64,000 nucleotides of DNA from Streptomyces cacaoi (GTDB lineage Bacteria; Actinomycetota; Actinomycetes; Streptomycetales; Streptomycetaceae): the NCBI RefSeq assembly GCF_006539165.1, contig NZ_BJMM01000007.1:310001-374000 (forward strand), read 5' to 3'. The notes under the pieces were generated by a model. It was not told the DNA's origin and made no database searches. It saw only the letters and a program-made list of their open reading frames with translations. The number at the start of each line of letters is the position of its first letter. The first letter of the stretch is position 1. A program made the translations under genes and the position numbers. Shown here one piece after another: positions 36,259 through 46,414 of the stretch.

Positions 36259-37407
36259 ATGCCCGCTTCCTTACCCAGGCCCCTGTCCGACCCGGCGCAC
36301 GAGGCGGCAGCCGACGGCGGCGGCACGGCCCCGGACGACGACGGCACGGCACCCGACGGCGGCGGTGCGCAGGCCCGACGGCACGGGCCGGACGGGGCGG
36401 CGGCCCCGCGCACAGCGGCCCTGCGGCGGCTCGGCGCACTGCTCGCCGCCGTGCTGGTGCTCGCGCTGGCAGCGCTGGGAAGCCTGGCACTGGGCAGCCG
36501 GCCGATCGCACCGGGCGAGGTGTGGCAGGCCCTGCTGCACGGCGGACACGGGGACGCCGCCGAGGTCGTCCGGACGATGCGGCTGCCCCGCACCCTCGTC
36601 GGCCTGCTGGCCGGGGCCGCGCTCGGGCTGGCCGGGGCCGTCATGCAGGGGCTGACCCGCAACCCCGTCGCCGAGCCCGGCATCCTCGGCATCGGGCAGG
36701 GCGCGGCGCTCGGCGTCGTCTCGGCGATCGCCTTCGCGGACGTGCACACGCTCACCGGCTATGTGTGGTTCGGCTTCGCGGGCGCGGGGTGCGCGGCCGT
36801 CGCCGTGTACGCGGTCGCCGTGCGGGGGCGGGGCGGTGCGACGCCGGTGAAGCTGGCACTCGCCGGGGCCGCCGTCAACGCGCTGCTCGCCGCCGTCGTC
36901 TCCGGCATCCTCACCACCCGCGCCGCCACCCTCGACGAGTTCCGCTTCTGGCAGGTCGGTTCGCTCTCCGGGCGGGACGCCGACATCGCCGGACGCATCT
37001 GGCCGTTCCTGGCCGTCGGCGCCCTGCTCGTGTGCGCGGTCGTCCGGGGGCTGGACGCGCTGGCGCTGGGCGAGGACGCGGCGAAGGGGCTCGGCCGGAA
37101 CATCGCCGCCGTCCGGATCGTCGGCGGGCTCGGCGCGACGGTGCTGACCGGCGCCGCCGTCGCCGCCACCGGGCCGATCGCCTTCGTCGGGCTGGCCGTA
37201 CCGCATCTGGCCCGCTCCCTGGTCGGCGGCGACCACCGCAGGCTGCTGCCCATGGCGGCCCTGCTGGGGCCCGTCGTCCTGCTCGTCTCGGACGTGGCCG
37301 GCCGGCTCGTCCTGCCGCCCGGCGAGGTGCCGGCCGGGGTGATGACCGCGCTGGTGGGCGTGCCGTTCCTGGTCGTCCTCGTCCGGCGGAAGGCGGTACC
37401 GGCGTGA
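36259..37407 (+). CDS. FecCD-type iron-siderophore ABC permease (first subunit)
   Basis: This 382-residue protein has about 9-10 membrane segments of the FecCD/BtuC fold ([58 protein letters not shown]). The first 60 residues are a polar Asp/Gly-rich leader before the first membrane helix. The ATG at 36259 was chosen, with GAGG 5-8 nt upstream; GTG at 36253 is an alternative. Its TGA overlaps the GTG of the second permease, so the two subunits are made together. It is regulated by the iron box about 220 nt upstream. Confidence 0.92.
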   Translation: MPASLPRPLSDPAHEAAADGGGTAPDDDGTAPDGGGAQARRHGPDGAAAPRTAALRRLGALLAAVLVLALAALGSLALGSRPIAPGEVWQALLHGGHGDAAEVVRTMRLPRTLVGLLAGAALGLAGAVMQGLTRNPVAEPGILGIGQGAALGVVSAIAFADVHTLTGYVWFGFAGAGCAAVAVYAVAVRGRGGATPVKLALAGAAVNALLAAVVSGILTTRAATLDEFRFWQVGSLSGRDADIAGRIWPFLAVGALLVCAVVRGLDALALGEDAAKGLGRNIAAVRIVGGLGATVLTGAAVAATGPIAFVGLAVPHLARSLVGGDHRRLLPMAALLGPVVLLVSDVAGRLVLPPGEVPAGVMTALVGVPFLVVLVRRKAVPA

Positions 37408-38648
37408 GGCGCGGCGCACCCCGCACGCGGGCGCGCGGAGGCGCGGCGGACGTCGAGGCCGGTGTCGGACACGGAGCCGAACCGGGCGGCGGGGGCGGTG
37501 GGGTGCGGCCCGCCGGGTACCGGGTCGTGCGGTGCGGTGGGACCTCGTGGCTGGTGCACCGGCGGAGCACGGTGGTGGCCGCCGGGCTGGGTGTGCTGCT
37601 GTTCGCGGTGGTCGTCGCGCATCTGACGGCGGGCGAGTCGCCGGTCGCGCCGGGCGAGGTCGTCAAGGTGCTGTTCGGGCGGCCGTCGCCGGACGAACTG
37701 GTCGTCGGCACACTGCGGTTGCCGCGGATGACCGTGGGGCTGCTGGCCGGTGCGGCGCTCGGCGCCGCGGGCGCCCTGATCCAGACGGTGGCGCGCAACC
37801 CGCTCGCCAGCCCCGAGATCATCGGTGTCACGCACGGCGCAGCGGCGCTGACGGTCGGCGCGATGACGTTCGGGCTCACCTCGTTCGACGTCCTGCCCTG
37901 GCTGTCCGTGACGGGCGGGCTGGCGGCCGCGTTCCTCGTCCACGTCTTCGCCTGGCGCGGCGGTCTCCAGGCGGGCCGCTTCGTGCTGATCGGCATCGGC
38001 TTCTCCGTCGCGCTGCGCTCCGTCACCCAGCTGTTCCTCACCAAGGGCGACCAGTTCGCCGCCCAGCAGGCCCAGGTGTGGCTGACGGGCTCCCTCAACG
38101 GCCGCGGCTTCGACCAGGCGGGCCCGCTCGCGGTGGCCCTGCTGGCACTGCTGCCGTGCGCCGTGTGGGCGGCACGCGCGCAGCGGAACGTCACGCTGGA
38201 CGACGACACCGCCACCGCGCTCGGCGTCCGGCTGGGCCGGGTCCGGCTGGGGCTCGTCGGTATCGGCGTGGCGCTCGCCTCCGTCGCCACGGGCGCGGCC
38301 GGACCCATCGACTTCGTCGCCCTCCTCGCCCCGCAGATCGCACGCCGGCTGACCCGCGCCGCGCAGCTCCCGCTGCTGTCGTCGGCCCTGGTGGGCGCGT
38401 GCATGGTCGTCCTCGGGGACCTGCTGGCCCGGACCCTGTTCGCCCCCACCGAGCTGCCGGTCGGCGTGCTGACGGCCGCGGTGGGCGCACCGTTCCTGAT
38501 CCGGCTGATCGTGCGCGCCGGGGGCGGCCGCCGCGCCTCCTCCGGGGACGGCGGCACCCGCGCAGGGCGCCGCCGCACCCCCGGCCTCCTCCGCATCCGC
38601 CACCCCCGCGACCCTCACCACCCCCGCCGCAGTGGAGCCGCCCTATGA
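37404..38648 (+). CDS. FecCD-type iron-siderophore ABC permease (second subunit)
   Basis: This 414-residue partner permease shows [57 protein letters not shown] and [17 protein letters not shown]. The N-terminus carries about 50 polar residues before the first helix, and the C-terminus has an Arg/His-rich tail of about 35 residues. The GTG overlaps the previous stop (GTGA) and its own stop overlaps the ATPase start (ATGA). Confidence 0.92.
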   Translation: MRRGAPRTRARGGAADVEAGVGHGAEPGGGGGGVRPAGYRVVRCGGTSWLVHRRSTVVAAGLGVLLFAVVVAHLTAGESPVAPGEVVKVLFGRPSPDELVVGTLRLPRMTVGLLAGAALGAAGALIQTVARNPLASPEIIGVTHGAAALTVGAMTFGLTSFDVLPWLSVTGGLAAAFLVHVFAWRGGLQAGRFVLIGIGFSVALRSVTQLFLTKGDQFAAQQAQVWLTGSLNGRGFDQAGPLAVALLALLPCAVWAARAQRNVTLDDDTATALGVRLGRVRLGLVGIGVALASVATGAAGPIDFVALLAPQIARRLTRAAQLPLLSSALVGACMVVLGDLLARTLFAPTELPVGVLTAAVGAPFLIRLIVRAGGGRRASSGDGGTRAGRRRTPGLLRIRHPRDPHHPRRSGAAL

Positions 38649-39901
38649 GCCCCATGAGCCCGAAGAGTCCGCTGGGCCCGAGTCGCACGGGCCCGGGCGC
38701 CACGGCCCCGACGCACCGCACGGGCCGACCGGGCCCGCGGAGTGCGCCCGGCCCGCGGAGTGCGCCCGCCGCCACGCCCGCCACCTCCACGGGCTCCGGT
38801 CCCGACAGCACCGAAACCCCCGGAAACACCGATAACTCCGGCGACTTCGGCAGCTCCAGCAGCTCCAGCAGCTCCGGCAGCTCCGGCAGCTCCGGCAGCT
38901 CCGGCGAGGCGGACGACCTCCGCGGTGCGGAGGACTCCCACGGAGCCGACGCCTCCGGCACGGCAGACGCCCCCCACGGTGCGGACAACTCCCGCACGGC
39001 GCACGCCCTCCACGAGGCGGACGGAACCCGCGGCGGACACGGATCCCCCGGGGCCGACGACCGTGCTGCCGAGGCCGCGGCCGGGCCGGGGCGGAGGGCC
39101 GCGCCGCCGTCCGGGCGGCTGGCCGCCCGGGGGCTGACGCTCGCGTACGACGACCGCGCCGTCGTCGACGGCCTCGACCTCGATGTGCCGGACGGCGCCG
39201 TCACCGTCGTCGTCGGCCCCAACGCCTGCGGCAAGTCGACGACGCTGCGTGCGCTGGGACGGCTGCTGCGGCCACGCGCCGGCACCGTCCTGCTCGACGG
39301 CCGGGAGCTGGCGCGGATCCCCACGCGGCGGATCGCCCGCGCCGTCGGGCTGCTGCCCCAGTCCCCCGTCGCGCCCGAGGCGATCACCGTCTCCGACCTC
39401 GTCTCCCGTGGCAGGCAGCCGCACCAGCGCTGGTGGCAGCAGTGGTCGGCGGAGGACGAGCGGGCCGTCGCCGACGCGATGGAGCGCACCGGTGTCGCCC
39501 GGCTCGGCGAGAGGCCCGTCGACGCGCTCTCCGGCGGGCAGCGGCAGCGCGTCTGGATCGCGATGGCCCTCGCGCAGGAGACCGAGCTGCTCCTCCTGGA
39601 CGAGCCGACGACCTATCTGGACATCGCCCACCAGGTGGAAGTCCTCGACCTGGTGAGGCAGTTGAACCAGGAGCGGGGCCGCACCGTGGTCATGGTGCTG
39701 CACGACCTCAACCAGGCCGCGCGCTACGCCGACCATCTCGTGGCCATGAAGGACGGCCGAGTCGTCGCGCAGGGCCCGCCCGGCGGGATCGTCGACGCCC
39801 GGCTGGTGCGCGAGGTGTTCGGCCTGGAGTCCACCGTCGTCCCCTGCCCCGTGACGGGCGCCCCGCTCGTCGTCCCCGGCACACCTCCCCCGGCCCCCTG
39901 A
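38645..39901 (+). CDS. Iron-siderophore ABC ATPase with long low-complexity N-terminus
   Basis: The final 265 residues are a complete FecE-type ATPase: Walker [18 protein letters not shown]-loop GLLPQSP, signature [16 protein letters not shown], Walker [14 protein letters not shown], and the switch His in [15 protein letters not shown]. The first 150 residues are abnormal for the family: MSP-type repeats, Pro/Gly/Arg stretches, a run like [17 protein letters not shown] coded by 9-bp DNA repeats (38850-38906) and Asp/Ala/His-rich units. The ATG at 38645 overlaps the previous stop, so translation of the leader is likely, though no later start can be excluded. Confidence 0.9.
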   Translation: MSPMSPKSPLGPSRTGPGATAPTHRTGRPGPRSAPGPRSAPAATPATSTGSGPDSTETPGNTDNSGDFGSSSSSSSSGSSGSSGSSGEADDLRGAEDSHGADASGTADAPHGADNSRTAHALHEADGTRGGHGSPGADDRAAEAAAGPGRRAAPPSGRLAARGLTLAYDDRAVVDGLDLDVPDGAVTVVVGPNACGKSTTLRALGRLLRPRAGTVLLDGRELARIPTRRIARAVGLLPQSPVAPEAITVSDLVSRGRQPHQRWWQQWSAEDERAVADAMERTGVARLGERPVDALSGGQRQRVWIAMALAQETELLLLDEPTTYLDIAHQVEVLDLVRQLNQERGRTVVMVLHDLNQAARYADHLVAMKDGRVVAQGPPGGIVDARLVREVFGLESTVVPCPVTGAPLVVPGTPPPAP

Positions 39902-39955
39902 CCGACTCGTCGTCCCCGGCACACGTCCCTCGTCCCCCCGTCGAAAGGCAGAGCC

Positions 39956-40981
39956 ATGGCGTCCATGACGTCGTCGACGTCGTTCCCCGTACGTCCGCCG
40001 CGCCGCCGCACCGTGGGCCGTACCGCCGCCGTGACAGCGGCCCTGCTCGCCGGCGCCCTCGCCCTCACCGCCTGCGGCACCGGTTCCGGTGCGGGCTCCG
40101 GCTCGGATGGAGCCGACGGCAAGGGCACGCACACCGTGCGGACCGCCAACGGGCCGGTGCGGGTGCCGGACCACCCGGAGAAGGTGGTGGTGCTCGACAC
40201 CGCCGAGCTGGACTCCGCCGTCACCCTCGGTGTGACCCCCGTCGGCGCGACCACCGCACAGCCCGGCAAGCCGTTCCTCGACTACCTGCCGAAGGGCGAG
40301 CTGAAGGGCGTGCAGAACGTGGGGGTCGTCGCCCAGCCGGACCTGGAGAAGATCGCCGCGCTCGACCCGGACGTCATCCTCACCAACAAGGCCAGGGACG
40401 CGAACCGCTACGACGAACTGTCGCGGATCGCGCCGACCGTCATGACCGAGTCCACCGGCCACCCCTGGAAACGGAACTTCCTGGTGCACGCCGACGCGCT
40501 CGGCAGGAAGGCCGAGGCGAAGAAGGCCGTCGCCCGTTACGAGGCGCACACGGCGCGGGTGACCGAAGCGCTCGGCGGCCGTCGCAAGGCCGCGGCCACC
40601 GAGACGAGCGTCATCCGGTTCACCGAGGGCGCCGACACCCGGATCTACGGCGAGAAGGCGTACATCGCCACCCTGCTCGACGACGTCGGGCTCGGCCGCC
40701 CCGCCGTCGCCGCGCACGCGAAGGATCTCGACGGCCTGGCCATGGAGGTCAGCCCCGAACAGGTCGACAAGGGCGACGCCGACGTCGTCTTCTACTGCTC
40801 CTACGGCTCCCCCGCCAAGTCCGGCGAGGCCGAGGCCGTCCGCAGCGCCCTGTGGAAGAACATGCGCGCCGTCAAGCACGGCAGGGCGTTCCGCGTCGAC
40901 GACGAACTGTGGATCCAGGGCATCGGCTACACCGCCGCCGACAAGATCCTCGACGAACTGGAACAGAAGCTCACGGGGTGA
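39956..40981 (+). CDS. Iron-siderophore-binding lipoprotein
   Basis: This 341-residue substrate-binding protein has a basic start, hydrophobic run and lipobox LALTACG. The mature part shows the FepB/FhuD-like fold: VVVLDTAELDSAVTLGV, LEKIAALDPDVILTN, ERNFLVHADALGRK-like helical backbone (here KRNFLVHADALGRK) and WIQGIGYTAADKILDEL. It delivers an Fe(III)-siderophore to the two permeases encoded just upstream. Which siderophore is not apparent; no synthesis genes are nearby. The ATG at 39956 follows AAAGGCAGAG. Confidence 0.93.
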   Translation: MASMTSSTSFPVRPPRRRTVGRTAAVTAALLAGALALTACGTGSGAGSGSDGADGKGTHTVRTANGPVRVPDHPEKVVVLDTAELDSAVTLGVTPVGATTAQPGKPFLDYLPKGELKGVQNVGVVAQPDLEKIAALDPDVILTNKARDANRYDELSRIAPTVMTESTGHPWKRNFLVHADALGRKAEAKKAVARYEAHTARVTEALGGRRKAAATETSVIRFTEGADTRIYGEKAYIATLLDDVGLGRPAVAAHAKDLDGLAMEVSPEQVDKGDADVVFYCSYGSPAKSGEAEAVRSALWKNMRAVKHGRAFRVDDELWIQGIGYTAADKILDELEQKLTG

Positions 40982-40999
40982 GGCGCCGCACGCCCCCGC

Positions 41000-41518
41000 T
41001 CAGCGTTCCTCCGTGCCCGTGCCCGTGGCGGGTGCGGGGCGGAGCATCGCGTACTCCCGGGTGGGCTCGCCCTCCCGGACGGGCTGGACCTCCCCCGTGA
41101 AGGCGAACCCGTGCCGGGTGTAGAGGCGCTCGGCGGCGGGGTTGCCCTCGACGACCCACAGCCGCACCTCCGGCACGCCCCGCGCGTCGGCCAACTCCAG
41201 TGCGGCGCGCACGAGATGGCCCCCGATCCCGCGCCCGCGCGCGTCCGGCGCCACCCACATCGAGACGAGCTCGCTGCGGCCGGGCCCCTCCGGGATGACG
41301 GCGGCGAGCCCGCAGGGCTTCCCGTCCGCCTCGGCGAGGAGCGTGCTGCGCGCGGCGAGGCGCTCGCGCCACTGCTCGGCGGTGAAGGCCGCTTCGCGGG
41401 CGTATGTGGAACCGAAGGCGCGCGGGGCGTCCGCGAGGGCGTTCAGGCGCAGTTCGCGGTAGAGGTCGCAGTCGTCGACCGTCATCGGACGGACGGAGAC
41501 CGGCATCGTGGTGGCCAT
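41000..41518 (-). CDS. GNAT-family N-acetyltransferase
   Basis: This 172-residue acetyltransferase has an acetyl-CoA pyrophosphate-binding loop APDARGRGIGGHLVRAAL and the later VRLWVVEGNPAAERLYTRHGF. The acceptor substrate is not predictable. It is convergent with the siderophore-binding gene with only 18 nt between them. The ATG at 41518 was chosen; a second Met lies five codons later. Confidence 0.9.
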   Translation of the reverse strand: MATTMPVSVRPMTVDDCDLYRELRLNALADAPRAFGSTYAREAAFTAEQWRERLAARSTLLAEADGKPCGLAAVIPEGPGRSELVSMWVAPDARGRGIGGHLVRAALELADARGVPEVRLWVVEGNPAAERLYTRHGFAFTGEVQPVREGEPTREYAMLRPAPATGTGTEER

Positions 41519-41805
41519 CCCGCGATACTGCGCACGAACGCCCCCGGCCGCAAAATCTTTCCTCCGGAGGAGGTCGGCGGCCGACTTCGGTACGCCCGGG
41601 GGCGCTGTGCCCCGGCCCCGCACACCGTGACGCCCCCCGGCCCCCGGCCCCCGGCCCCGCACGCCACGACGCCCGTGACTCTGTGACTCCCGTGGCGCAC
41701 GGTCCGAATGTGCCCGCCGCACCGATGAGTTGCGGTCCGTCGCGTGGTCGGTAGGGGTGGGGGTCGTGTCGCGGCCCCGTGGCGTACCGGTGTGGAGGAG
41801 GAGCC

Positions 41806-42354
41806 GTGATCGAGCTGGAGCCCGCGTGCCGGGGGATGGCGGTGCTGGTGGCAGGTGTCCGGGAGGAGCAGTGGGGTGCGGCGACGCCGTGTGCGGGGTG
41901 GAGCGTGGGGGAGCTCGTCGCGCATGTGCGGGAGGTGGCGCGGGGGTTCGCGGAGATGGCGCGGGAGGCGTCCGGCGGGTCCGGTGCGGAGGCGTCCGGC
42001 GGGCCCACCTCGCGGTGGCCGGGTGAAGCCGGGCGGGAGTTGGGGGAGTTGGCGCGGGCCTGGCGGGCGCCGGGGGCCTGGCAGGGGCGGGCGGGGACCG
42101 CCGGGGTGGTGCTGGAGCGGGCGGTGTGGGGGCGGATCGTGCTGACCGAGCTGGTGGTGCACGGGTGGGACCTCGCGCGGGCGACGGGGCAGGAGGTGGA
42201 CCTGCCGGAGCCGACGCTGCGCGCCTGCTTCGACCATGTGCGCGTGTTCGTTCCCCGCGCACCCGTCCCCGAGCTGTGGGGGCCCGCGGTGGAGGTGCCG
42301 GCCGAGGCGCCGCTGCTGGAGCGGATCGTGGCCGTCACGGGGCGGCAGCCGTAG
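41806..42354 (+). CDS. TIGR03086-type DinB/mycothiol-dependent-like protein
   Basis: This 182-residue helical-bundle protein has the TIGR03086 opening VLVAGVREEQWGAATPCAGWSVGELVAHV and a later ELVVHGWDLARATGQ motif. In this superfamily the conserved His residues bind a metal and some members act with mycothiol. The specific function is unknown. The GTG at 41806 has GGAGGAG 4-10 nt upstream. It stands alone, with 287 nt of gene-free C-rich sequence before it (41519-41805). Confidence 0.85.
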   Translation: MIELEPACRGMAVLVAGVREEQWGAATPCAGWSVGELVAHVREVARGFAEMAREASGGSGAEASGGPTSRWPGEAGRELGELARAWRAPGAWQGRAGTAGVVLERAVWGRIVLTELVVHGWDLARATGQEVDLPEPTLRACFDHVRVFVPRAPVPELWGPAVEVPAEAPLLERIVAVTGRQP

Positions 42355-42660
42355 GTCACCCCCCGGGGGGGCTCGGCCCAACGCGCCGTGCGGCGCCCGC
42401 TGTTGGGGGTCACCGGGCTTCGGTACCGCGCGCCCGCCCCGGGGGGCGACGGGTGCACGCCCGCGGGTGGGGTCAGGTACCCGGAGGACGGGGTCTGGCC
42501 CCCTCGTTCCGGGCCGGGTGCCGGTGGTGAGCTGGTTCCGCTCGCCGCGGGGACGGCCCCGGCGGGCGGCGGATGCCGAGCGGCGGCATCGGCGGATCAG
42601 CGAGCCCGGTGGAGTCGGCCGAGCCGGCGACCCGGCGAACCGGTGAAGGGGAGGACGGTC
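42355..42660. other. Gap with a 12-bp CCCCCCGGGGGG palindrome
   Basis: The palindrome at 42359-42370 directly follows a stop codon and may end transcription. The remainder, to the GGGGAGGA ribosome site at about 42648, shows no supported gene or promoter. Confidence 0.5.
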
Positions 42661-43866
42661 ATGAGGGGGAACAAGGCGCGGAGAGGTGTGGCGGCGCTGG
42701 TGGCGGCGGCCGCTGTCGCGGGCGTGGCGTTGCAGGGGGCGGGGGCCGCGGTCGCGGCCGGACCCGGCGCGCGAGGGGACGCCGGGTACGGCCGGGCCGT
42801 GCTGGAGCAGGATGTCGCGGCGGTGCGGAAGGCCGGCGGCAAGGTGAAGGTGCTGGCGCAGGTGCGGCGCGGCGGGGAGTCGGTGCGGGCGCGGGCGGGC
42901 GCCGGCACGAAGGTGCCCTGGAACGCGCGGTTCCGGGTGGCGAGCACGACGAAGACGTTCACGGCGGCGGTCGTGCTCCAGCTCGTGGACGAGGGCAAGT
43001 TGTCGCTCGACGACTCGGTGGAGAAGTGGCTGCCGGGAGTGGTGTCCGGCAACGGCAACGACGGGTCGCGGATCACGGTGCGGGATCTGCTGCGGCAGAC
43101 GAGCGGCCTGTTCGACTACGTGGAGGATCCGGAGCTGATCCGCGCGGTCACCGAGGAGTTCGACGAGAACCGCTACGACGCGACACCGGCCCGGGAGTGG
43201 GTGCGGGTGGCGATGCGGCACGAGCCGGTGTTCACACCGCGCCCGGACGCGCCCCGGTGGGCGTACTCGAACACCAACTACCTGCTGGCGGGCATGATCG
43301 CCGAGAAGGCGGACGGGCGTACCTGGCGCGAGCAGGTGGAGCAGCGGGTGATCGCTCCGCTGGGGCTGCACGAGACGAGCGTCACGGGCACGGACCCGTT
43401 CCTGCGGGGGCCGCACGCGCGGGTTCTGCTGCCGGGCCCGGACGGCGGCACGCTGGATGTCACCGAGCACACCCTCCAGCACACCGCCGACTCGGCCGTC
43501 GTCAGCACGACGCGGGACCTGAACGCCTTCTACCGTGCGCTGATGTCCGGAAAGCTGCTGCCGGAGAGGCAATTGGCCGAGATGAAGCGGACGGTGGAGC
43601 GCACCGACGACCCGGACGACGTGGCGGCCTGGCCGGAGGGCGGCTACGGGCTCGGCGTCCGGGAGACGCCGTTGTCGTGCGGGGGCAGCTACTGGCACCA
43701 CGAGGGCGACGGCTTCGGCACCTACACCCGGACCGGCGTCACCCCGGACGGCCGCCGGTCGGTGGCCGTCTCGGTGACGAGCGACGGGCAGGCCCCGGAC
43801 CAGGTGAAGCTGAACGCGGCCACCCGCACGCTGGTCGACCACGCCCTGTGCGGCCGGGGGAAGTGA
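42661..43866 (+). CDS. Secreted serine hydrolase (class C beta-lactamase / DD-peptidase fold)
   Basis: The 401-residue protein has a Sec signal peptide (KARRGVAALVAAAAVAGVAL, cleavage near AVAAG). It is an S12-type hydrolase with active-site VASTTKTF (Ser near residue 94, Lys three later), tyrosine motif WAYSNTNY near 200 and HHEGDGFG near 345 in the KTG position. Streptomyces homologues act as D-alanyl-D-alanine carboxypeptidases or esterases; beta-lactam resistance is not implied. The ATG at 42661 has GGGGAGGA 5 nt upstream. A 17-bp hairpin terminates it. Confidence 0.9.
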   Translation: MRGNKARRGVAALVAAAAVAGVALQGAGAAVAAGPGARGDAGYGRAVLEQDVAAVRKAGGKVKVLAQVRRGGESVRARAGAGTKVPWNARFRVASTTKTFTAAVVLQLVDEGKLSLDDSVEKWLPGVVSGNGNDGSRITVRDLLRQTSGLFDYVEDPELIRAVTEEFDENRYDATPAREWVRVAMRHEPVFTPRPDAPRWAYSNTNYLLAGMIAEKADGRTWREQVEQRVIAPLGLHETSVTGTDPFLRGPHARVLLPGPDGGTLDVTEHTLQHTADSAVVSTTRDLNAFYRALMSGKLLPERQLAEMKRTVERTDDPDDVAAWPEGGYGLGVRETPLSCGGSYWHHEGDGFGTYTRTGVTPDGRRSVAVSVTSDGQAPDQVKLNAATRTLVDHALCGRGK

Positions 43867-43888
43867 CCCGGGCCCAGGGCCACGGGGC

Positions 43889-43934
43889 CGGCGGGCCGTC
43901 CGGGGTGAGCATGCCTGCCCCGGACGGCCCGCCG
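43889..43934. terminator. 17-bp stem bidirectional terminator
   Basis: CGGCGGGCCGTCCGGGG (43889-43905) pairs perfectly with 43918-43934 around a 12-nt loop. It lies between the serine hydrolase and the last permease gene of the opposing operon. Confidence 0.8.
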
Positions 43935-43991
43935 CCGCACACCGTGCCCGGCCGCGCCGGGTCCGGGAGCACCTCCGCGTCGCGCTGTGCC

Positions 43992-44645
43992 TCAGCGGCC
44001 GGCGGTCCGCAGGCCCTTGGGGACGAGGACGCGCTGGAGCAGGGCGAGCGCGCCGTCGGCGGCGAGGGCGAGGACGGCGACCCACAGGGCGGCGGCGATG
44101 ACGCCTTCCAGCCCGTAGGTGGCCTGGCCGAGGACGATGTCGCCGAGGCCGCCCCCGCCGGCGACGGTGGCGAGCGTGGCGCTGGAGATGACGTAGACGA
44201 CGGCGATCCGTACGCCGGAGAACAACAGCGGCAGCGCCAGTGGGAGTTCGACCTTGAGGAGCACCTGGGCCGGGGTGAGCCCCATGCCGCGCGCCGAGCG
44301 CACCAGGTCGGGGTCGACCTGGTCGACGGCGAGGTAGGTCTGGCTGAGGATCGGCGGAATGGCCGTGATGAGCAGGGCCACGGCGATGTTGGTGAAGTTG
44401 AGGCCGAAGATGCCCAGGCCGATGGCGATGACGGCGAGATTGGGCAGGGCGCGGCCGATGTTGGAGATGCTGGTGGTGAGGAACTCGCCCTTGTGCAGAT
44501 GGCCGAGCCACAGCCCGAGCGGCACGGCGACGGCGAGCGAGACGGCGACGACGATCACGCACATCCAGATGTGCTGGCCGGTCTTCTCCAGCAGCAGGGG
44601 CAGTTGGTCGCCCATGAAGGTAAAGGAACCCAGGAAGGTGTCCAT
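43992..44645 (-). CDS. Osmoprotectant-type ABC permease (second subunit)
   Basis: This 217-residue OpuB/OpuC-like permease has five or so membrane segments, the SNIGRALPNLAVIAIGLGIFG stretch and the EAA loop VRSARGMGLTPAQVLLKVELPLALPLL. It is the last gene of the operon. Its ATG at 44645 follows the previous stop by 2 nt, with a GAGGAGGG site inside the end of that gene. It pairs with the next permease to form the channel. Confidence 0.92.
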   Translation of the reverse strand: MDTFLGSFTFMGDQLPLLLEKTGQHIWMCVIVVAVSLAVAVPLGLWLGHLHKGEFLTTSISNIGRALPNLAVIAIGLGIFGLNFTNIAVALLITAIPPILSQTYLAVDQVDPDLVRSARGMGLTPAQVLLKVELPLALPLLFSGVRIAVVYVISSATLATVAGGGGLGDIVLGQATYGLEGVIAAALWVAVLALAADGALALLQRVLVPKGLRTAGR

Positions 44646-44647
44646 GG

Positions 44648-45358
44648 TTACGCGGCCCTCCTCGTGCGCGCCCACGGGGTGAGCAGCCGCCCGGCGAGCA
44701 CGAGGACGCCGTCGGCGGCCAGGGCGAGGGCGACGGCGAGCGCTCCGGCGCCGATGAACTGGGTGTTGAACGGCGACTGGAGGGCCTTGAGGATCAGCGA
44801 GCCGAGGCCCTGGTCGACGACGTAGGCGGCGATGGCGACGATGCCGATGGTCATGACGGTCGTCACCCGCAGTCCGGAGATCAACGACGGTACGGCGAGC
44901 CGCAGTTCGACCTTGGTGAGGATCTGCCACCGGGTGAGGCCCATGCCGCGCGCCGCGCGCACCGCGTCCTCGGGGACCTCGCGCAGCCCGGTGAGGATCG
45001 TGGTGAACAGCAGATAGAGGCTGTAGAGGACGAGGGCGGTCTCGACGGTCAGCACGGAGAACCCGGTGACGGGCACCAGGAGCTGGAAGAGCGCCAGCGG
45101 CGGCACGGTGTAGAGGAACGAGGTGACGCCGGAGACGGGCGCGGCCAGCCAGCTCTTGTGGTGGCACAGGACGGCGGCGACGACGGCCAGCACGAAGCCG
45201 GCCACGACGGCGATCAGCGTCAGTTCGAGGTGCTGCACGAGCGCGGGCCAGAACAGGTTCCACCAGTGGTCGCCGAACCAGTCGGTGCAGAAGGTGGCGT
45301 CCCGGGCGACGCAGGCGCTGGGGTCGCCGTAGTCCGGTATGACGGGCTGGGCGCTCAT
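44648..45358 (-). CDS. Osmoprotectant-type ABC permease (first subunit)
   Basis: This 236-residue homologue of the other permease has an EAA loop VRAARGMGLTRWQILTKVELRLAVPSL. A 30-residue N-terminal extension with ACVARDATFCTDWFGDHWW precedes the first helix and probably faces outward; its two cysteines could pair. The ATG overlaps the ATPase stop by 4 nt. Confidence 0.92.
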   Translation of the reverse strand: MSAQPVIPDYGDPSACVARDATFCTDWFGDHWWNLFWPALVQHLELTLIAVVAGFVLAVVAAVLCHHKSWLAAPVSGVTSFLYTVPPLALFQLLVPVTGFSVLTVETALVLYSLYLLFTTILTGLREVPEDAVRAARGMGLTRWQILTKVELRLAVPSLISGLRVTTVMTIGIVAIAAYVVDQGLGSLILKALQSPFNTQFIGAGALAVALALAADGVLVLAGRLLTPWARTRRAA

Positions 45359-46383
45359 GCGGCACCCGCCTTCCGCACGGCGTCCAGGGAGGCCACGCCG
45401 AGCACCGGGCCGGTCCCGTCACTCCCGTCGGCCGGGCCGCGGGGTTCCGTGACGCGGACGGCGTCGGTGCCCTCGGCGACCATCAGCGAGAGCGCGGAGC
45501 GCAGGCTGGCGTCGGCGGCGAGCTGCGGCAGCGCGGCGTCGGCGTCCCGCGCGGGGGTGAGCGCTCCGGCGTCGGCGAGGTCGGCGAGGCGGGTGAGGGT
45601 GAGCCGCTTGAGGCCGCGGTCGGCGCCGACGAAGCGGGCCACGAACGCGTCGGCGGGCTCCTTGAGGAGGGTGCGCGGGGTGTCGTACTGGGCGAGCTTC
45701 CCGCCCTCCCGGAAGATCGCGATCCGGTCGCCCATCTTCACGGCCTCGTCGATGTCGTGGCTGACGAAGATGACGGTCTTGCGGATACGGGCGTGCAGCG
45801 CGAGGAACTCGTCCTGGACGTGTTCCCGGGTGATCGGGTCGAGCGCGCCGAACGGCTCGTCCATCAGCATCACCGGCGGGTCGGCGGCGAGCGCGCGGGC
45901 GATGCCGACGCGCTGGCGCTGCCCGCCGGACAGCTGTGCCGGGTAGCGCCTGCCGTACTCGCCGGCGGGCAGCCCGACGAGTTCGAGCAGTTCGCCGACG
46001 CGCTCGCGCAGCCGCTTCTTGTCCCAGCCGAGGACCTTGGGCACGGTGGCGACGTTCTCGGCGATGGTCAGATGCGGGAAGAGCCCGGTCTGCTGGATGA
46101 CGTAGCCGATGGAGCGGCGCAGCCGGATCGGGTCGAGATCGAGGATGGAGCGTCCGCCGATGCGGATGTCGCCCCCGGTGATCTCGGCGAGCCGGTTGAC
46201 CATCATCAGGGCCGTCGTCTTGCCGCTGCCGGACGGGCCGAGCAGCACACAGATCTCGCCGGCCGGGACGGTCAGCGACAGATCGTCGACGGCGGGCACG
46301 GTGGCGTTCGGATACGTCTTGACCACATGGTCGAAGACGATGTCCTGGGCGCCTGCGGGGGTTTCGGGACCGGCCTGGGTCAT
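45355..46383 (-). CDS. Osmoprotectant-type ABC ATPase
   Basis: This 342-residue ATPase of the OpuA/OpuC group has Walker A LLGPSGSGKTTALMMVNRL, Q-loop GYVIQQTGLFPHLTI, signature [16 protein letters not shown], Walker B VMLMDEPFGALDP and switch FVSHDIDEAVKMGD. The last 75 residues form a single degraded CBS-like domain, which in OpuA senses ionic strength. It lies 31 nt after the binding-protein gene. Confidence 0.94.
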   Translation of the reverse strand: MTQAGPETPAGAQDIVFDHVVKTYPNATVPAVDDLSLTVPAGEICVLLGPSGSGKTTALMMVNRLAEITGGDIRIGGRSILDLDPIRLRRSIGYVIQQTGLFPHLTIAENVATVPKVLGWDKKRLRERVGELLELVGLPAGEYGRRYPAQLSGGQRQRVGIARALAADPPVMLMDEPFGALDPITREHVQDEFLALHARIRKTVIFVSHDIDEAVKMGDRIAIFREGGKLAQYDTPRTLLKEPADAFVARFVGADRGLKRLTLTRLADLADAGALTPARDADAALPQLAADASLRSALSLMVAEGTDAVRVTEPRGPADGSDGTGPVLGVASLDAVRKAGAA

Positions 46384-46414
46384 GGGTGGTTCTCCTGGTG
46401 GGGGCCGAGCGGCG

